Below, in pieces: positions 51,654 to 61,234 of a DNA stretch of 64,000 nucleotides. Position 1 is the first letter of the stretch; every line of letters starts with the position of its first letter. The DNA is taken from positions 1-64,000 of the forward strand of contig NZ_NRSD01000005.1 in NCBI RefSeq assembly GCF_016583985.1. The letters are read 5' to 3'. The notes below the pieces were generated by a model that saw nothing but the letters and a program-made list of their open reading frames with translations, ran no database searches and had not been told where the DNA came from. The position numbers and the translations under genes were made by a program. The DNA comes from Thiocapsa imhoffii (GTDB lineage: Bacteria > Pseudomonadota > Gammaproteobacteria > Chromatiales > Chromatiaceae).

Positions 51654-52452
51654 TCAACAACGCCTCCTCGTCAGGGAGCAGCAGGCCCGAGAAGTCGATC
51701 TCCGTGACCCCGCCACCGTGGCGCAGGCGCAACCAGCCGTTGCGCGAGCCAACGGCGAGGTGCGACAGGACGGTGGACGGGTCGGCCCCCACCAAGTGGG
51801 TGAACACCGAGGAAACCAGCAGATCCCCGCGCAGGCCAAGCAGGTAGCCGGCAAACATCGCGTAAGTGCAGGCGGCCGGGGTCACGACGGGCAGGGTCCG
51901 GGTCCGCTTTGCAGTGCCCTTCAGGTGGCCGGTTGCGGCCCAGGTGACCCCGAGCCGGGTGGCGAGGCTGGCCAGCATGACCGGGCTGAAGCGCTCGGGG
52001 TAAACCTCTTCTAGGTACGCCATCATCTGCGCGCGGGTGAGGACCTCGCCGGGTTTGAGGGTCTCGACCAAGTCGAAGCTGGACCTTAATTGGGGATCGC
52101 GGCAGAAGGCGCAGGTGAGTGCGAGGAGCGGCAGCGACGCGGGGTCTTCCGCGGCGAAGCGACGCAGCAAACGGAACAGGGCGAGGGCCGGGTCGAGTCC
52201 GTACAGCTCGTAAATGTGCTTTTCGCTCTTTCGGCGACTGGAGAAGGTTGGCTTACCCAGGACATTCTCGGCCAGAATGGCGGCGCGGTAGTCCGCGCGA
52301 CCGGCCGTGACGGGAACGGCGGTAAACAGCAAACCCAGATCGGGCAGCATCAGGGACCGTGACATGTGGCCCCCCGAGCGGCGCAGGGAGAACCCGAAAG
52401 CGGTCGCGTACGGCGGGATCACCAAGGGGCCGGAATCCGTTGATGCAGTCAT
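51640..52452 (-). CDS. brxA: BREX protein BrxA (DUF1819)
   Basis: The 270-residue protein has the DUF1819 pattern: YRAAILAENVLGKPTFSSRR, LALTCAFCRDPQLRSSFDLV, EVYPERFSPVMLASLATRLG and TWAATGHLKGTAKRTRTLP. BrxA is a winged-helix DNA-binding protein at the head of BREX operons. A frame open to 52626 runs through the tRNA-Ala gene, so the start at 52452 (MTASTDSGPLV) is chosen. Only 50 bp separate it from the tRNA 3' end. Confidence 0.92.
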   Translation of the reverse strand: MTASTDSGPLVIPPYATAFGFSLRRSGGHMSRSLMLPDLGLLFTAVPVTAGRADYRAAILAENVLGKPTFSSRRKSEKHIYELYGLDPALALFRLLRRFAAEDPASLPLLALTCAFCRDPQLRSSFDLVETLKPGEVLTRAQMMAYLEEVYPERFSPVMLASLATRLGVTWAATGHLKGTAKRTRTLPVVTPAACTYAMFAGYLLGLRGDLLVSSVFTHLVGADPSTVLSHLAVGSRNGWLRLRHGGGVTEIDFSGLLLPDEEALLNGTH

Positions 52453-52502
52453 CCGGCAGTCGCGACAGAATGGCCGAGGTAGTTCGTGATCGTATATTGA
52501 TA

Positions 52503-52578
<76 letters not shown>

Positions 52579-52721
52579 AAGTCGATCGGCTGCGGGATTG
52601 TATCGTCGTGCTGTTGCCCAGACCATCGATGATCAATCCCGAACAGGGCGGCATTGTGCACCTGGTCGACCGATCGATACAAGACCCCAGTCGCTCGATC
52701 GTGAGGCCGCACGGAGGATCC

Positions 52722-53681
52722 ATGCTCGACTCACTCCCCTTACTCTTTCCATCCGAGTTCCCGGCGATTGCGCGGCGCGAACTCAAAACGTTGCAGATCA
52801 ACCTCGGTTATCGCTGCAACCTCAGTTGTCAGCATTGTCATGTCGATGCGGGTCCGAAGCGTTCCGAGTCGATGACATCCGAGACGGTCGATGCCGTGCT
52901 TGCCTTCCTTGATCGCTGTCCGCTCGGGACGCTCGATCTGACCGGTGGGGCCCCGGAGCTGAATCCGCACTTTCGCCGGCTGGTGCGCGAGGGGCGGCGG
53001 CGGGGCATGACGGTGATCGATCGTTGCAATTTGACCATCCTGCAGGAGCCGGGTCATGAGGACCTAGCTGGCTTCCTGGCTGAGCACGGGGTTCGGGTGA
53101 TCGCCTCCTTGCCCTGCTATCTCGCTGAGAATGTCGAGGCGCAGCGTGGCAAAGGGGTCTTCGCTGCCAGTCTTGAGGGACTGCGGACCCTGAACCGACA
53201 CGGCTATGCCGAGGAAGGGAGTGGCCTGGTGTTGGATCTGGTCTACAACCCGCAGGGCGCGACCTTGCCGCCACCTCAGTGCAGTCTGGAGGCTGAGTAC
53301 AAGCAGGCCCTGAGCGAGCGCTACGGCATTCGCTTCGATCATCTGCTCACGATCACGAACATGCCGATCAAGCGATTTGGCAGTCTGCTGCAATCCACCG
53401 GCCAGTTCGACGGCTATCTCGCGTTGTTGAAAGGCGCCTACCGCGAGGACAACCTCGATGCCCTCATGTGCCGGGATCTGATCAGCGTCGACTGGCAAGG
53501 GTTTCTCTACGATTGCGACTTCAACCAGATGCTCGGACTCGGGATGGAGCAGGAACGCCAGCGGTTGCACATCGCGGACTTCGATCCGGTGCGGCTCGCC
53601 GGTCAGCCGATCCGTACGGGGCAACACTGTTTCGGCTGTGCGGCCGGGCAGGGCAGCAGTTGCGGGGGGGCGCTCGCATGA
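52722..53681 (+). CDS. arsS: Radical SAM protein of arsenosugar-type biosynthesis (ArsS-like)
   Basis: The 319-residue radical SAM enzyme has the cluster motif INLGYRCNLSCQHCHVDAGP (C-x3-C-x2-C), DLTGGAPELNPHFRRLVREG, and a C-terminal cysteine-rich part MCRDLISVDWQGFLYDCDFN and GQHCFGCAAGQGSSCGG for auxiliary clusters. This matches ArsS, which builds the 5'-deoxyadenosyl arsenic adduct in arsenosugar synthesis. The start at 52722 has GGAGG nine bases upstream; an earlier ATG at 52608 is unlikely. The arsM methyltransferase is not nearby, so some members may have other roles. Confidence 0.88.
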   Translation: MLDSLPLLFPSEFPAIARRELKTLQINLGYRCNLSCQHCHVDAGPKRSESMTSETVDAVLAFLDRCPLGTLDLTGGAPELNPHFRRLVREGRRRGMTVIDRCNLTILQEPGHEDLAGFLAEHGVRVIASLPCYLAENVEAQRGKGVFAASLEGLRTLNRHGYAEEGSGLVLDLVYNPQGATLPPPQCSLEAEYKQALSERYGIRFDHLLTITNMPIKRFGSLLQSTGQFDGYLALLKGAYREDNLDALMCRDLISVDWQGFLYDCDFNQMLGLGMEQERQRLHIADFDPVRLAGQPIRTGQHCFGCAAGQGSSCGGALA

Positions 53682-53767
53682 GCTGGGCGTCTGGCTCCTG
53701 CCCTGCGTGTGGGCAGCCTGTCCCGGAAGCAGGGATGGGAAACCGGAGGTTGCGGTGTGAACACTGA
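53678..53767 (+). CDS. Possible 29-residue zinc-ribbon-like peptide coupled to arsS
   Basis: An ATG at 53678 overlaps the arsS stop (ATGA) and opens 29 codons. The start is MSWASGSCPACGQPVPEAGM and the end RCEH. C-P-x-C-G near the start and C-x-H at the end resemble a rubredoxin-knuckle zinc ribbon. Coupling and cysteine spacing favour translation; short length and no known family argue for caution. Confidence 0.35.
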   Translation: MSWASGSCPACGQPVPEAGMGNRRLRCEH

Positions 53768-53832
53768 TTCGTGCGCAGGGGATGGAGTCGGCGGTCGCGG
53801 TGTCGACGGGGCTGGTCGCGTCCTGAATCAGC

Positions 53833-54471
53833 ATGCGCTTCCCTGAGGCACGGATCCTGGTCTTCGCCAAGGCGCCGGTTCCGGGCCGGGTGAAGACCCG
53901 ACTGACTCCGGTGCTCACGCCCGCTCGGGCCGCGGCGCTTGCGCATGATCTGCTCGTCGAATGCGTCGAGCGCCTGACGCGCACCGCACTCGCCCCGCTC
54001 GAACTCTGGTGCGCGCCCGATTCCAGCCATCCTTGTTTCCAGGCGCTGGCCGCGGCGCATGGCCTGAGCCTGCATCGACAACAGGGCCGTGATCTCGGGG
54101 AGCGGCTGGCGTGGGCTACCGCGGAGGCCTTGCGTCGGTCCGAGGCGGTGCTCCTCGTCGGGACCGATAGCCCCGAGTTGGACGCCGAGTATTGCGCGCG
54201 TGCGCTCGCTGGACTGGAGCAGGCGCCGAGTGTGATCGGACCGGCCGAGGATGGCGGTTATGTGCTGCTGGGTCTGAAGACGATGGTTCCCGAGATCTTT
54301 CGCGACATGCCCTGGGGGAGCGCGACGGTCGGGGCCTTGACCCGGTCGCGACTGCACGGACTGGGCCATGACTGCATTCAGCTGCCCATGCTCTGGGATC
54401 TTGACCGGCCCGCCGATCTCGAACGCTACCAGCGGCTGCGGGCCACGCGGGCATCCGCGCACGGGGCCTGA
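53833..54471 (+). CDS. TIGR04282-type arsenosugar glycosyltransferase
   Basis: The 212-residue GT-A-fold protein starts MRFPEARILVFAKAPVPGRV and has KTRLTPVLTPARAAALAHDL, ERLAWATAEALRRSEAVLLV, the metal-binding GTDSPELDAEYC and GPAEDGGYVLLGL. These belong to the family paired with ArsS in arsenosugar clusters, where it is thought to transfer the sugar part. It lies 151 bp after arsS, same strand. Confidence 0.88.
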   Translation: MRFPEARILVFAKAPVPGRVKTRLTPVLTPARAAALAHDLLVECVERLTRTALAPLELWCAPDSSHPCFQALAAAHGLSLHRQQGRDLGERLAWATAEALRRSEAVLLVGTDSPELDAEYCARALAGLEQAPSVIGPAEDGGYVLLGLKTMVPEIFRDMPWGSATVGALTRSRLHGLGHDCIQLPMLWDLDRPADLERYQRLRATRASAHGA

Positions 54472-54532
54472 GCGCGGCCACCTCGGCGCGCTGCGGGTGA
54501 GCGGATGGGACTCAGCCGCGGCGCGGTTGCTG

Positions 54533-54566
54533 GTGCTCTGGTCGGGCTGAAGCCCGACCAGAGCAC
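54533..54566. terminator. Perfect 16-bp inverted repeat between convergent genes
   Basis: Arms GTGCTCTGGTCGGGCT and AGCCCGACCAGAGCAC are separated by GA. It lies between the ends of the glycosyltransferase gene and the CcsA-like gene, as a bidirectional terminator would. No T-run follows on either strand, so termination may need other factors. Confidence 0.6.
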
Positions 54567-54572
54567 GTCAGG

Positions 54573-55385
54573 TCACACGCGCTGCAGGATGAGTTCGAGC
54601 ACCGCCTTGCTGCCAAAATAGGCGAGGATCAGGACGGCGAAACCGCCTAGGGTCCAGACGATCGCGGTGCGCCCCCGCCAACCTCTGCGAAATCGTCCGA
54701 GCAGCAGCCCACCGAACATCAGCCAGGCGAGGAGAGAGAGCACGGTCTTATGCACCAAGTGCTGTGCCAGCATGTTTTCGAGAAAGGCGAAACCACTGAG
54801 GAGCGCCAACGTGAGCAGCACGAACCCGGCCGTGATCATCTCGAAGAGCAGGCTTTCCATGGTCTGCAAGGGCGGGAGTGTCCGCACGAAGCCACCGGGG
54901 TGACGGCTACGCAACTGGTGGTCCTGGATCGCCAACAAGATCGCCTGGACCGCGGCGAGGGTGAGCAGACTGTAGGCCAGCATCGAGAGCAGGACATGGA
55001 TCTTGAGGGGCCAGTCCGCGTTGGGGCGCATGAAGTCGACGTTACCGAGGGCCGCCTCGAAGATCAGGCTGAGGGCCGCCGCGGGCAGGAGGACAAGCCC
55101 CAGATTCTCGACCGGCTTCGTCAGACTCGAGACGAACAGCAGAGTGATCACGGTCCAGGTGGTGAGGGCGAGGGCGTTATAGAATCCGAGATTCAGGCCG
55201 GCGTGGCTGAAAATGCTGTTCCATAACAGCCAACTGTGCAGGAGGAGGCCGCCCAGGATCAGGCCCAGCGTCAACTGCCGCGGTGGCATCCAACCGGGGC
55301 TCGTGCGAAACAGGCGCATGCCGATGAGCACGGCGGCAGCCGAGTAGCAGAGGATGGCGGCGACGGCGGTCAGGGTATGGGTCAT
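54573..55385 (-). CDS. CcsA/YpjD-like cytochrome c assembly family membrane protein
   Basis: The 270-residue protein has eight hydrophobic helices and the cytochrome c assembly domain, including DWPLKIHVLLSMLAYSLLTL and FAFLENMLAQHLVHKTVLSL with histidines for heme. It corresponds to YpjD of E. coli, the gene that lies divergent to ffh in many gammaproteobacteria. The family is related to heme handlers CcsA/CcmC; the function of YpjD is not settled. Confidence 0.88.
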   Translation of the reverse strand: MTHTLTAVAAILCYSAAAVLIGMRLFRTSPGWMPPRQLTLGLILGGLLLHSWLLWNSIFSHAGLNLGFYNALALTTWTVITLLFVSSLTKPVENLGLVLLPAAALSLIFEAALGNVDFMRPNADWPLKIHVLLSMLAYSLLTLAAVQAILLAIQDHQLRSRHPGGFVRTLPPLQTMESLLFEMITAGFVLLTLALLSGFAFLENMLAQHLVHKTVLSLLAWLMFGGLLLGRFRRGWRGRTAIVWTLGGFAVLILAYFGSKAVLELILQRV

Positions 55386-55629
55386 AGATCGAAACCGATA
55401 GTCCTTGAGAGGGGATCGCAGAGGGTGACGTGGGCACGAGGGGCGCGGCGATCTTGGTGCATCGCCTCATCGTATCGTCCGTCATGACTCGGCATTATAC
55501 TCAGAACTGTCGCACCAGGCCGGGCCGGGCCGGTTTTTGAATGGTTTTTATCGAGGCGCCATCCGGCGCGTTCGAAGAGCCGGATGTCTCCCCGCGCGGC
55601 ATCCGCATCGGGATTGAGGTGAATCAGGC

Positions 55630-57036
55630 ATGTTCGAGAATCTCCAGGACCGCTTCGGCGATGTCCTGAACAATCTACGCGGTCAAGGGCGCCTGACCGA
55701 GGACAACATCAAGGAGACGCTCCGGCAGGTGCGCATGGCGCTCCTGGAGGCGGATGTCAGCCTCCCGGTGGTGCGTCAGTTCGTTGAGGAGGTGCGGGAG
55801 AAGGCGCTGGGCGAGACCGTGACGCGCAGCCTGACCCCGGGGCAGGTCTTGATCAAGATCGTCAATGACGAGCTGGTCAAGCTGATGGGCGAGGTCAACG
55901 CGCAACTCGACCTCACGGCGCAGCCGCCCGCGGTGGTGCTGATGGCGGGGCTACAGGGCTCGGGCAAGACCACCAGTGTCGCGAAGTTGGCGCGCTGGCT
56001 CCAGGAGAAGCAGGGAAAGACGGTCATGGTCGTCAGTTGCGACGTCTACCGCCCCGCCGCGATCGCGCAATTGAAGACGGTCGCGGGTGAGGTTGGCGCC
56101 GAGTTCTTCCCCAGCACCCCGGATCAGCAACCGGTCGAGATCGCCACGCGCGCGCTCGAGGCGGCGCGCAAGCACTTCAAGGATGTGCTGATCGTGGATA
56201 CGGCGGGTCGACTGCATGTCGATGCGGCCATGATGGCGGAGATCCAGGCCATTCATGCGGCCCTGAAGCCGGTCGAGACGCTCTTCGTGGTCGATGCCAT
56301 GACAGGGCAGGATGCGGCCAATACGGCCAAGGCCTTCAACGAGGCGCTGCCGCTCACGGGCGTTGTCCTGACCAAGACCGACGGCGATGCCCGCGGCGGT
56401 GCCGCCCTTTCGATCCGCCAGATCACGGGCCGGCCGATCAAGTTTCTCGGAACCGGTGAGAAAACCACGGCGCTCGAACCCTTCTACCCCGACCGGGTCG
56501 CCTCGCGCATCCTCGGCATGGGCGACGTGGTCTCGCTGGTTGAGGAGGTCCAACACAAGGTCGACAAGGATCAGGCGGATCGGCTTGCGAAGAAGCTCAA
56601 GAAAGGTAAGGAGTTCGACCTGATCGACTTCAAGGCTCAGCTCGATCAGATGGTCAGCATGGGGGGCATGATGGGGCTGCTTGAGAAGCTCCCGGGGATG
56701 AATCAATTACCCGAGCATGTCAAGAATCAATCGGGTGATCGGGAAATCACCAAACTGATCGCCATCATCAACTCGATGACGCCGCACGAACGGCGTTTCC
56801 CGGCGGTCATCAAGGGCTCGCGAAAGCGCCGTATCGCCCTGGGCTCGGGGACTCAGGTCCAGGATGTCAATCGGCTGCTGAAGCAATTCGCGCAGATGCA
56901 GAAGATGTTTAAGAAGGTCAAGAGCGGCGGCATGGCGAAAATGATGCGGTCCATGCAAGGCCGGATGCCGGGAGGCTTCCCGCCGGGGGGTGGTTTCCCT
57001 CCAGGTGGCATGCCACCGGGCGGATTTCCGATGTGA
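55630..57036 (+). CDS. ffh: Signal recognition particle protein Ffh
   Basis: The 468-residue SRP54-type GTPase has the N domain MFENLQDRFGDVLNNLRGQG, G motifs MAGLQGSGKTTSVAKLA, DTAGRLHVD, VLTKTDGDARGGAA and GTGEKTTALEPF, and an M domain with GSRKRRIALGSGTQVQDVNR and the Met-rich tail. It ends in a Gly/Pro/Phe repeat (GGFPPGGGFPPGGMPPGGF). It binds 4.5S RNA and signal peptides for membrane targeting. The tRNA-Glu gene follows closely on the other strand. Confidence 0.97.
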   Translation: MFENLQDRFGDVLNNLRGQGRLTEDNIKETLRQVRMALLEADVSLPVVRQFVEEVREKALGETVTRSLTPGQVLIKIVNDELVKLMGEVNAQLDLTAQPPAVVLMAGLQGSGKTTSVAKLARWLQEKQGKTVMVVSCDVYRPAAIAQLKTVAGEVGAEFFPSTPDQQPVEIATRALEAARKHFKDVLIVDTAGRLHVDAAMMAEIQAIHAALKPVETLFVVDAMTGQDAANTAKAFNEALPLTGVVLTKTDGDARGGAALSIRQITGRPIKFLGTGEKTTALEPFYPDRVASRILGMGDVVSLVEEVQHKVDKDQADRLAKKLKKGKEFDLIDFKAQLDQMVSMGGMMGLLEKLPGMNQLPEHVKNQSGDREITKLIAIINSMTPHERRFPAVIKGSRKRRIALGSGTQVQDVNRLLKQFAQMQKMFKKVKSGGMAKMMRSMQGRMPGGFPPGGGFPPGGMPPGGFPM

Positions 57037-57057
57037 ATCGGATGACCTTCGGGGGGA

Positions 57058-57132
57058 TGGCGCTCCCTAGGGGATTCGAACCCCTGTTACCGGCGTGAGA
57101 GGCCAGCGTCCTAACCACTAGACGAAGGGAGC
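57058..57132 (-). tRNA. tRNA-Glu (anticodon CTC)
   Basis: The minus strand gives a 75-nt cloverleaf starting GCTCCCTTCGTCTAGTGGTT. The anticodon stem is CTGGC/GCCGG with loop CTCTCAC (anticodon CTC), the T arm is AGGGGTTCGAATCCCCT, and the acceptor closes AGGGAGC-G-CCA. CCA is encoded. It lies between ffh and pcnB. Confidence 0.95.
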
Positions 57133-57285
57133 AGGTATGGCGTCGTGGAAACGCGTATTATACGCCGATCACGTGACTCCACAAGCCGTCACCGTGGTGC
57201 GCCTCATCGTGCATCGCGGTGCGTGTCGAGTCCCATCGGACCACGCGTCGTCCACGTCGTTCAGGAATTCCAACACCACATCGTG

Positions 57286-58713
57286 ATGCAGGAACCTTCA
57301 TCCCCCCCATCGTCCGCCAGCCATCCCGCTCGCAAGCCTGCCAGCGGGTCCGGCTGTGAACCGACGAGCGCCTCGAACCCAGGCGCGCCGCAACCCCTGA
57401 TCGTGCCCCGGCCGGAGCACAGTATCTCCCGCGCGAACATTAGCGAGAACGCGCTCAAGGTGCTGTATCGGCTGCGCCAGGAGAGCTTCCAGGCACACCT
57501 AGTCGGGGGCGGTGTGCGCGACCTCCTGCTCGGCCATGAGCCGAAGGATTTCGATGTCGCGACCGATGCGACTCCGGAGCAGGTGCGCCAGGTGTTTCGC
57601 AATTGTCGTCTGATCGGCCGGCGCTTTCGCTTGGCGCATGTCCATTTTGGGCGAGAGATCATTGAGGTCGCGACCTTCCGTGGGAATGCCGTCCCGGATG
57701 GGGAGGAGACGGAACAACAGGACGAAACCGGCCGAATCCTGCGCGACAACACCTACGGGAGCATCGCCGAGGATGCGTTGCGCCGGGATTTCACGGTCAA
57801 TGCGCTCTATTACAACATCGCCGATTTCTCATTGCTCGACTACGCTGATGGATTATCCGATCTGCGGCACGGGCGCTTACGGTTGATCGGCGATCCCGAG
57901 CAACGCTATCGGGAGGACCCGGTGCGCATGCTCCGGGCCGTGCGGTTTGCCTGTAAACTGGGCTTCACGCTCGACGAGGGGACCGAGGCGCCCTTGTTCA
58001 AGCTCGGTCACTTGTTGGAGGATATCGCCCCAGCGCGCCTGTTCGACGAGTCGATCAAGCTGTTCCATTCCGGATACGGATTGGCCGCGTTCGAGAAACT
58101 GCGCCAATATGGGCTCTTCGCGCAACTGTTTCCCGCCACCGAGGCCTGTCTGGCCCATGAGCAGGACGGGTTTCCGATCACCTTCGTCAGTCGCGGTTTG
58201 GCCAATACCGACCGACGGCTGGCGGAAGGACAGTCGGTCACGCCGGCGTTCCTCTTCGCGGTGCTCATGTGGGAGCCCGTGCGGCGTCGCTTCGAGCAGT
58301 TGCTCGCGGATGGGGAGATCGCGAGCGAGGCCATGTTCAAGGCCGCGAGCGAGGTGTCGCGGCGTCAGCAGTCGTTGGTGTCGATCCCCAAACGCTTTTC
58401 ACTGCCGATGCGCGAGATCTGGTCCTTGCAACCGCGGTTCGAGCAGCGGGATGGCAAACGACCGCAACGCTTGCTCACGCATCCGCGTTTTCGCGCCGCC
58501 TACGACTTTTTGGTGTTGCGGGCGCAGGCGGGCGAGGCGGATCTTGAGCTGGCCGATTGGTGGACGCGTTTTCAAGAGGCGAGCGCGGATGAGCGCGCCA
58601 GCATGCTGGAACGTGGGGCCATGAAGCGTCGCCGGCGGCGGCCGCGGCGGCGCAAGTCGTCCCAAGCGACGGACGCGCCGTCGCATGCCGACACCCTAGA
58701 TGCGGCCAACTGA
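57286..58713 (+). CDS. pcnB: Poly(A) polymerase I PcnB
   Basis: The 475-residue enzyme has the nucleotidyltransferase core [20 protein letters not shown] and [51 protein letters not shown], then the head and neck regions ([20 protein letters not shown]). A basic C terminus ([14 protein letters not shown]) follows, typical of poly(A) polymerase over CCA-adding enzymes. The start at 57286 is uncertain: the N-terminal ~45 residues are Ser/Pro-rich and no strong ribosome-binding site is seen. It promotes RNA decay by 3' polyadenylation. In E. coli folK follows; here panB does. Confidence 0.9.
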   Translation: MQEPSSPPSSASHPARKPASGSGCEPTSASNPGAPQPLIVPRPEHSISRANISENALKVLYRLRQESFQAHLVGGGVRDLLLGHEPKDFDVATDATPEQVRQVFRNCRLIGRRFRLAHVHFGREIIEVATFRGNAVPDGEETEQQDETGRILRDNTYGSIAEDALRRDFTVNALYYNIADFSLLDYADGLSDLRHGRLRLIGDPEQRYREDPVRMLRAVRFACKLGFTLDEGTEAPLFKLGHLLEDIAPARLFDESIKLFHSGYGLAAFEKLRQYGLFAQLFPATEACLAHEQDGFPITFVSRGLANTDRRLAEGQSVTPAFLFAVLMWEPVRRRFEQLLADGEIASEAMFKAASEVSRRQQSLVSIPKRFSLPMREIWSLQPRFEQRDGKRPQRLLTHPRFRAAYDFLVLRAQAGEADLELADWWTRFQEASADERASMLERGAMKRRRRRPRRRKSSQATDAPSHADTLDAAN

Positions 58714-58823
58714 GTCCGCGCGATGAGGCCTCCCATGAGCAGGGGTTCGGACCGGGGCGGTCTCGCCCCGGTTTGGTCACGCCTAGCGCGCACGCCTTCT
58801 CTGTTGATCTCTCGGAGACCGCC

Positions 58824-59627
58824 ATGTCTGCCGCGCCGATTTCGCTGACGACGCTCACCACCATGAAGGAGCAGCGCGAGCCGATCGCTGCCTTGACCTG
58901 CTACGATGCCAGCTTCGCGCGTCTGCTCGCCGCGGCGGGCGTGGATGTCGTGCTGGTTGGCGATTCGTTGGGGATGGTCTTGCAAGGCCATGCCACCACG
59001 GTGCCGGTCACGCTCGATCACATGGTCTATCACAGCGCGTGCGTCGCACGTGGGCGCGGGCGCGCCCTGCTGGTGGCGGACCTGCCGTTCCTCGCCGCCG
59101 CGACCCCGGAGCGCGCGCTCCAGGCCGCCGGTCGGCTGATGCAGGAGGGCGGGGCGGCGGTGGTGAAAATCGAAGGTGGGGCGCCCGTGCTCGAGACGGT
59201 GCGTCTCCTGAGCGATCAGGGCGTTCCCGTGTGTGCGCATCTGGGGCTCCAGCCCCAATCGGTGCATCGCCTCGGTGGCTATCGCTTCCAGGGGCGCGAC
59301 GAGGCCTCGGCGGATGCGATTCGAGGGGATGCGCTGGCGCTGGAGCAGGCCGGGGCGAGCCTCCTGGTCTTGGAGTGCGTGCCGCGGACCCTGGCCGCTG
59401 AGGTGCGCGCCCGGCTGCGCATCCCGGTCATCGGGATCGGCGCGGGCGCGGACTGTGATGGCCAGGTTTTGGTGCTGCACGATATGCTCGGGATCAACCT
59501 GGGGCATGTACCTCGTTTTAGTCGTGATTTCATGACGGGCGGTGACTCGGTGATCGCGGCGGTGCGGCGCTATGTGCAGGCGGTCAAATCCGGCACCTTC
59601 CCCGGCCCCGCGGAGACACTCTACTAA
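58824..59627 (+). CDS. panB: 3-methyl-2-oxobutanoate hydroxymethyltransferase PanB
   Basis: The 267-residue enzyme has [78 protein letters not shown] and [20 protein letters not shown], the complete PanB series including the Mg-binding Asp residues. It makes ketopantoate, the first step of pantothenate synthesis. The start at 58824 has CGGAGA before it; an ATG at 58773 is upstream of the conserved part. Confidence 0.96.
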   Translation: MSAAPISLTTLTTMKEQREPIAALTCYDASFARLLAAAGVDVVLVGDSLGMVLQGHATTVPVTLDHMVYHSACVARGRGRALLVADLPFLAAATPERALQAAGRLMQEGGAAVVKIEGGAPVLETVRLLSDQGVPVCAHLGLQPQSVHRLGGYRFQGRDEASADAIRGDALALEQAGASLLVLECVPRTLAAEVRARLRIPVIGIGAGADCDGQVLVLHDMLGINLGHVPRFSRDFMTGGDSVIAAVRRYVQAVKSGTFPGPAETLY

Positions 59628-59688
59628 TGCGCGGTTGGGCCAGCGTGCGCCTTCGCCGACACGCGGGCGCGGTTGCGAGGACACGGCG

Positions 59689-60555
59689 ATGGAGATGATC
59701 GAGTTGGTGGAGCGGCTGCGCGCGCGCATCGGCGCATGGCGTGCGGCGGGCGCGCGGGTCGCCTTCGTACCCACCATGGGGAACCTGCATGACGGGCATC
59801 TGGCCCTGGTGGAGGCGGCGCGCGCTCAGGCCGAGCGGGTGGTGGTGAGCGTCTTCGTCAACCCCCTGCAGTTCGGTCCCAAGGAGGATCTCGCGGCCTA
59901 TCCACGCACCCTGGAACGGGATTGTGAACGGCTCGCTGAGGGCGGCTGTGACCTGGTGTTCGTGCCGGCCGTCGCGAGTGTCTATCCGCGGGGGAGTGCC
60001 GCGCAGACGATCGTCGAGGTCCCCGGGCTGTCCGATGTCCTCTGTGGCGCGAGCCGGCCCGGTCATTTTCGGGGCGTTGCGACCGTGGTCTGTAAGCTGT
60101 TCAACATGGTTCAGCCCGATCTGGCCTGTTTTGGCGAAAAGGACTTCCAGCAACTGCTGGTCATTCGCCGCATGGTCGAGGATCTGGCCATGCCGGTCCA
60201 AATCCTCGCGGTGCCCACGGTGCGCGAAGCAGACGGGTTGGCGATGAGTTCGCGCAACGGCTATCTGACGGCGAGCGAGCGGGCGCTCGCCCCGACGCTC
60301 TACCGGGTCCTGTGCGCCGCCCGCGACGCCTTGCAGACGGGGCTCCCGGTTGCCAGGGTCGAGCAGCAGGCGTGCGCCGACTTGCGCGCGGCCGGCTTGC
60401 TGCCAGACTATGTCGCGGTGCGGGCGGCCGCGGATCTGCGCACGGTGACCGCGACGGATGCTGAACTGGTCATCCTGGCCGCCGCCCGACTCGGTCATGC
60501 GCGGCTGATCGATAATCTGCGGCTGCGGCGCGATCCGCCCGGAGGCGCGGCGTGA
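59689..60555 (+). CDS. panC: Pantothenate synthetase PanC
   Basis: The 288-residue enzyme has [20 protein letters not shown] (HIGH-like motif), [60 protein letters not shown], and [20 protein letters not shown] (KMSKS-like). It joins pantoate and beta-alanine using ATP. The start at 59689 fits the family; it begins 61 bp after panB. Confidence 0.96.
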   Translation: MEMIELVERLRARIGAWRAAGARVAFVPTMGNLHDGHLALVEAARAQAERVVVSVFVNPLQFGPKEDLAAYPRTLERDCERLAEGGCDLVFVPAVASVYPRGSAAQTIVEVPGLSDVLCGASRPGHFRGVATVVCKLFNMVQPDLACFGEKDFQQLLVIRRMVEDLAMPVQILAVPTVREADGLAMSSRNGYLTASERALAPTLYRVLCAARDALQTGLPVARVEQQACADLRAAGLLPDYVAVRAAADLRTVTATDAELVILAAARLGHARLIDNLRLRRDPPGGAA

Positions 60556-60796
60556 GCGGAATGCTGCACCGCAGCAAGAGCTGCGTTAAACTAGTGCCCA
60601 TGCGCGTCCGTCCGATGTGGGCACCAGCCGTTCGGAGAGGCGTCACCGTGACAACGCGGCCATGGCCGACGTGTCACCCACAACCGATCCGCATCGCCCC
60701 TTGACCGGCGCGATGCGTCATGTCAAACCATCGCGAGATCCTCTTCGCAGCGCTGCGAAGACGTGGCCGAGGCGGCCTTTCGGAGGAACACACACC

Positions 60797-61177
60797 ATGC
60801 ATCTGACCTTGCTGAAGTGCAAATTGCACCGAGCTCGGGTGACCCACGCCGAGGTCGACTACGAGGGCTCCTGTGCCATCGATGAGGATCTCTTACGGCT
60901 GGCTGGGATCCGGGAGTACGAGCAGATTCAGATCTATAACGTCTCCAACGGGGAACGCTTCACGACCTATGCGATTCGCGCCGAACCCGGGTCGCGCATC
61001 ATCTCGGTCAACGGCGCCGCGGCGCATAAGGCCGCGCCGGGCGATCGGGTGATCATCTGCGCCTACGCCACCATGACCGAGGGCGAGGCCGATGTCCATC
61101 AGCCGGCCCTGGTCTATCTCAACGAACACAATTGTGTTATGCGCACGGGCCATTTCATCCCCGCGCAGGTCGCCTGA
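60797..61177 (+). CDS. panD: Aspartate 1-decarboxylase PanD
   Basis: The 126-residue pro-enzyme begins [20 protein letters not shown] and has the self-cleavage site at Gly24-Ser25 (DYEGSC), which yields the pyruvoyl group. [20 protein letters not shown] and [18 protein letters not shown] follow. It supplies beta-alanine to PanC. GGAGG lies ten bases before the ATG; 241 bp separate it from panC and contain no other gene. Confidence 0.96.
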   Translation: MHLTLLKCKLHRARVTHAEVDYEGSCAIDEDLLRLAGIREYEQIQIYNVSNGERFTTYAIRAEPGSRIISVNGAAAHKAAPGDRVIICAYATMTEGEADVHQPALVYLNEHNCVMRTGHFIPAQVA

Positions 61178-61234
61178 ATCCGTGGGCGCGCGCGCTCGCC
61201 CGAGATCGGCCGCGCCCGGGATCCTAAACGGGCG

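Noticed and set aside
35762-52452. DISARM or Pgl (BREX type 2) instead of BREX type 1
   Set aside because: The set BrxA, BrxB, BrxC, PglX, PglZ and Lon-like BrxL defines type 1; no PglW kinase or DISARM helicase is present.
35551-52502. Integrase or transposase gene inside the island
   Set aside because: All frames of size were accounted for by BREX, PARIS-like, TA and DUF433 genes; none shows a recombinase motif.
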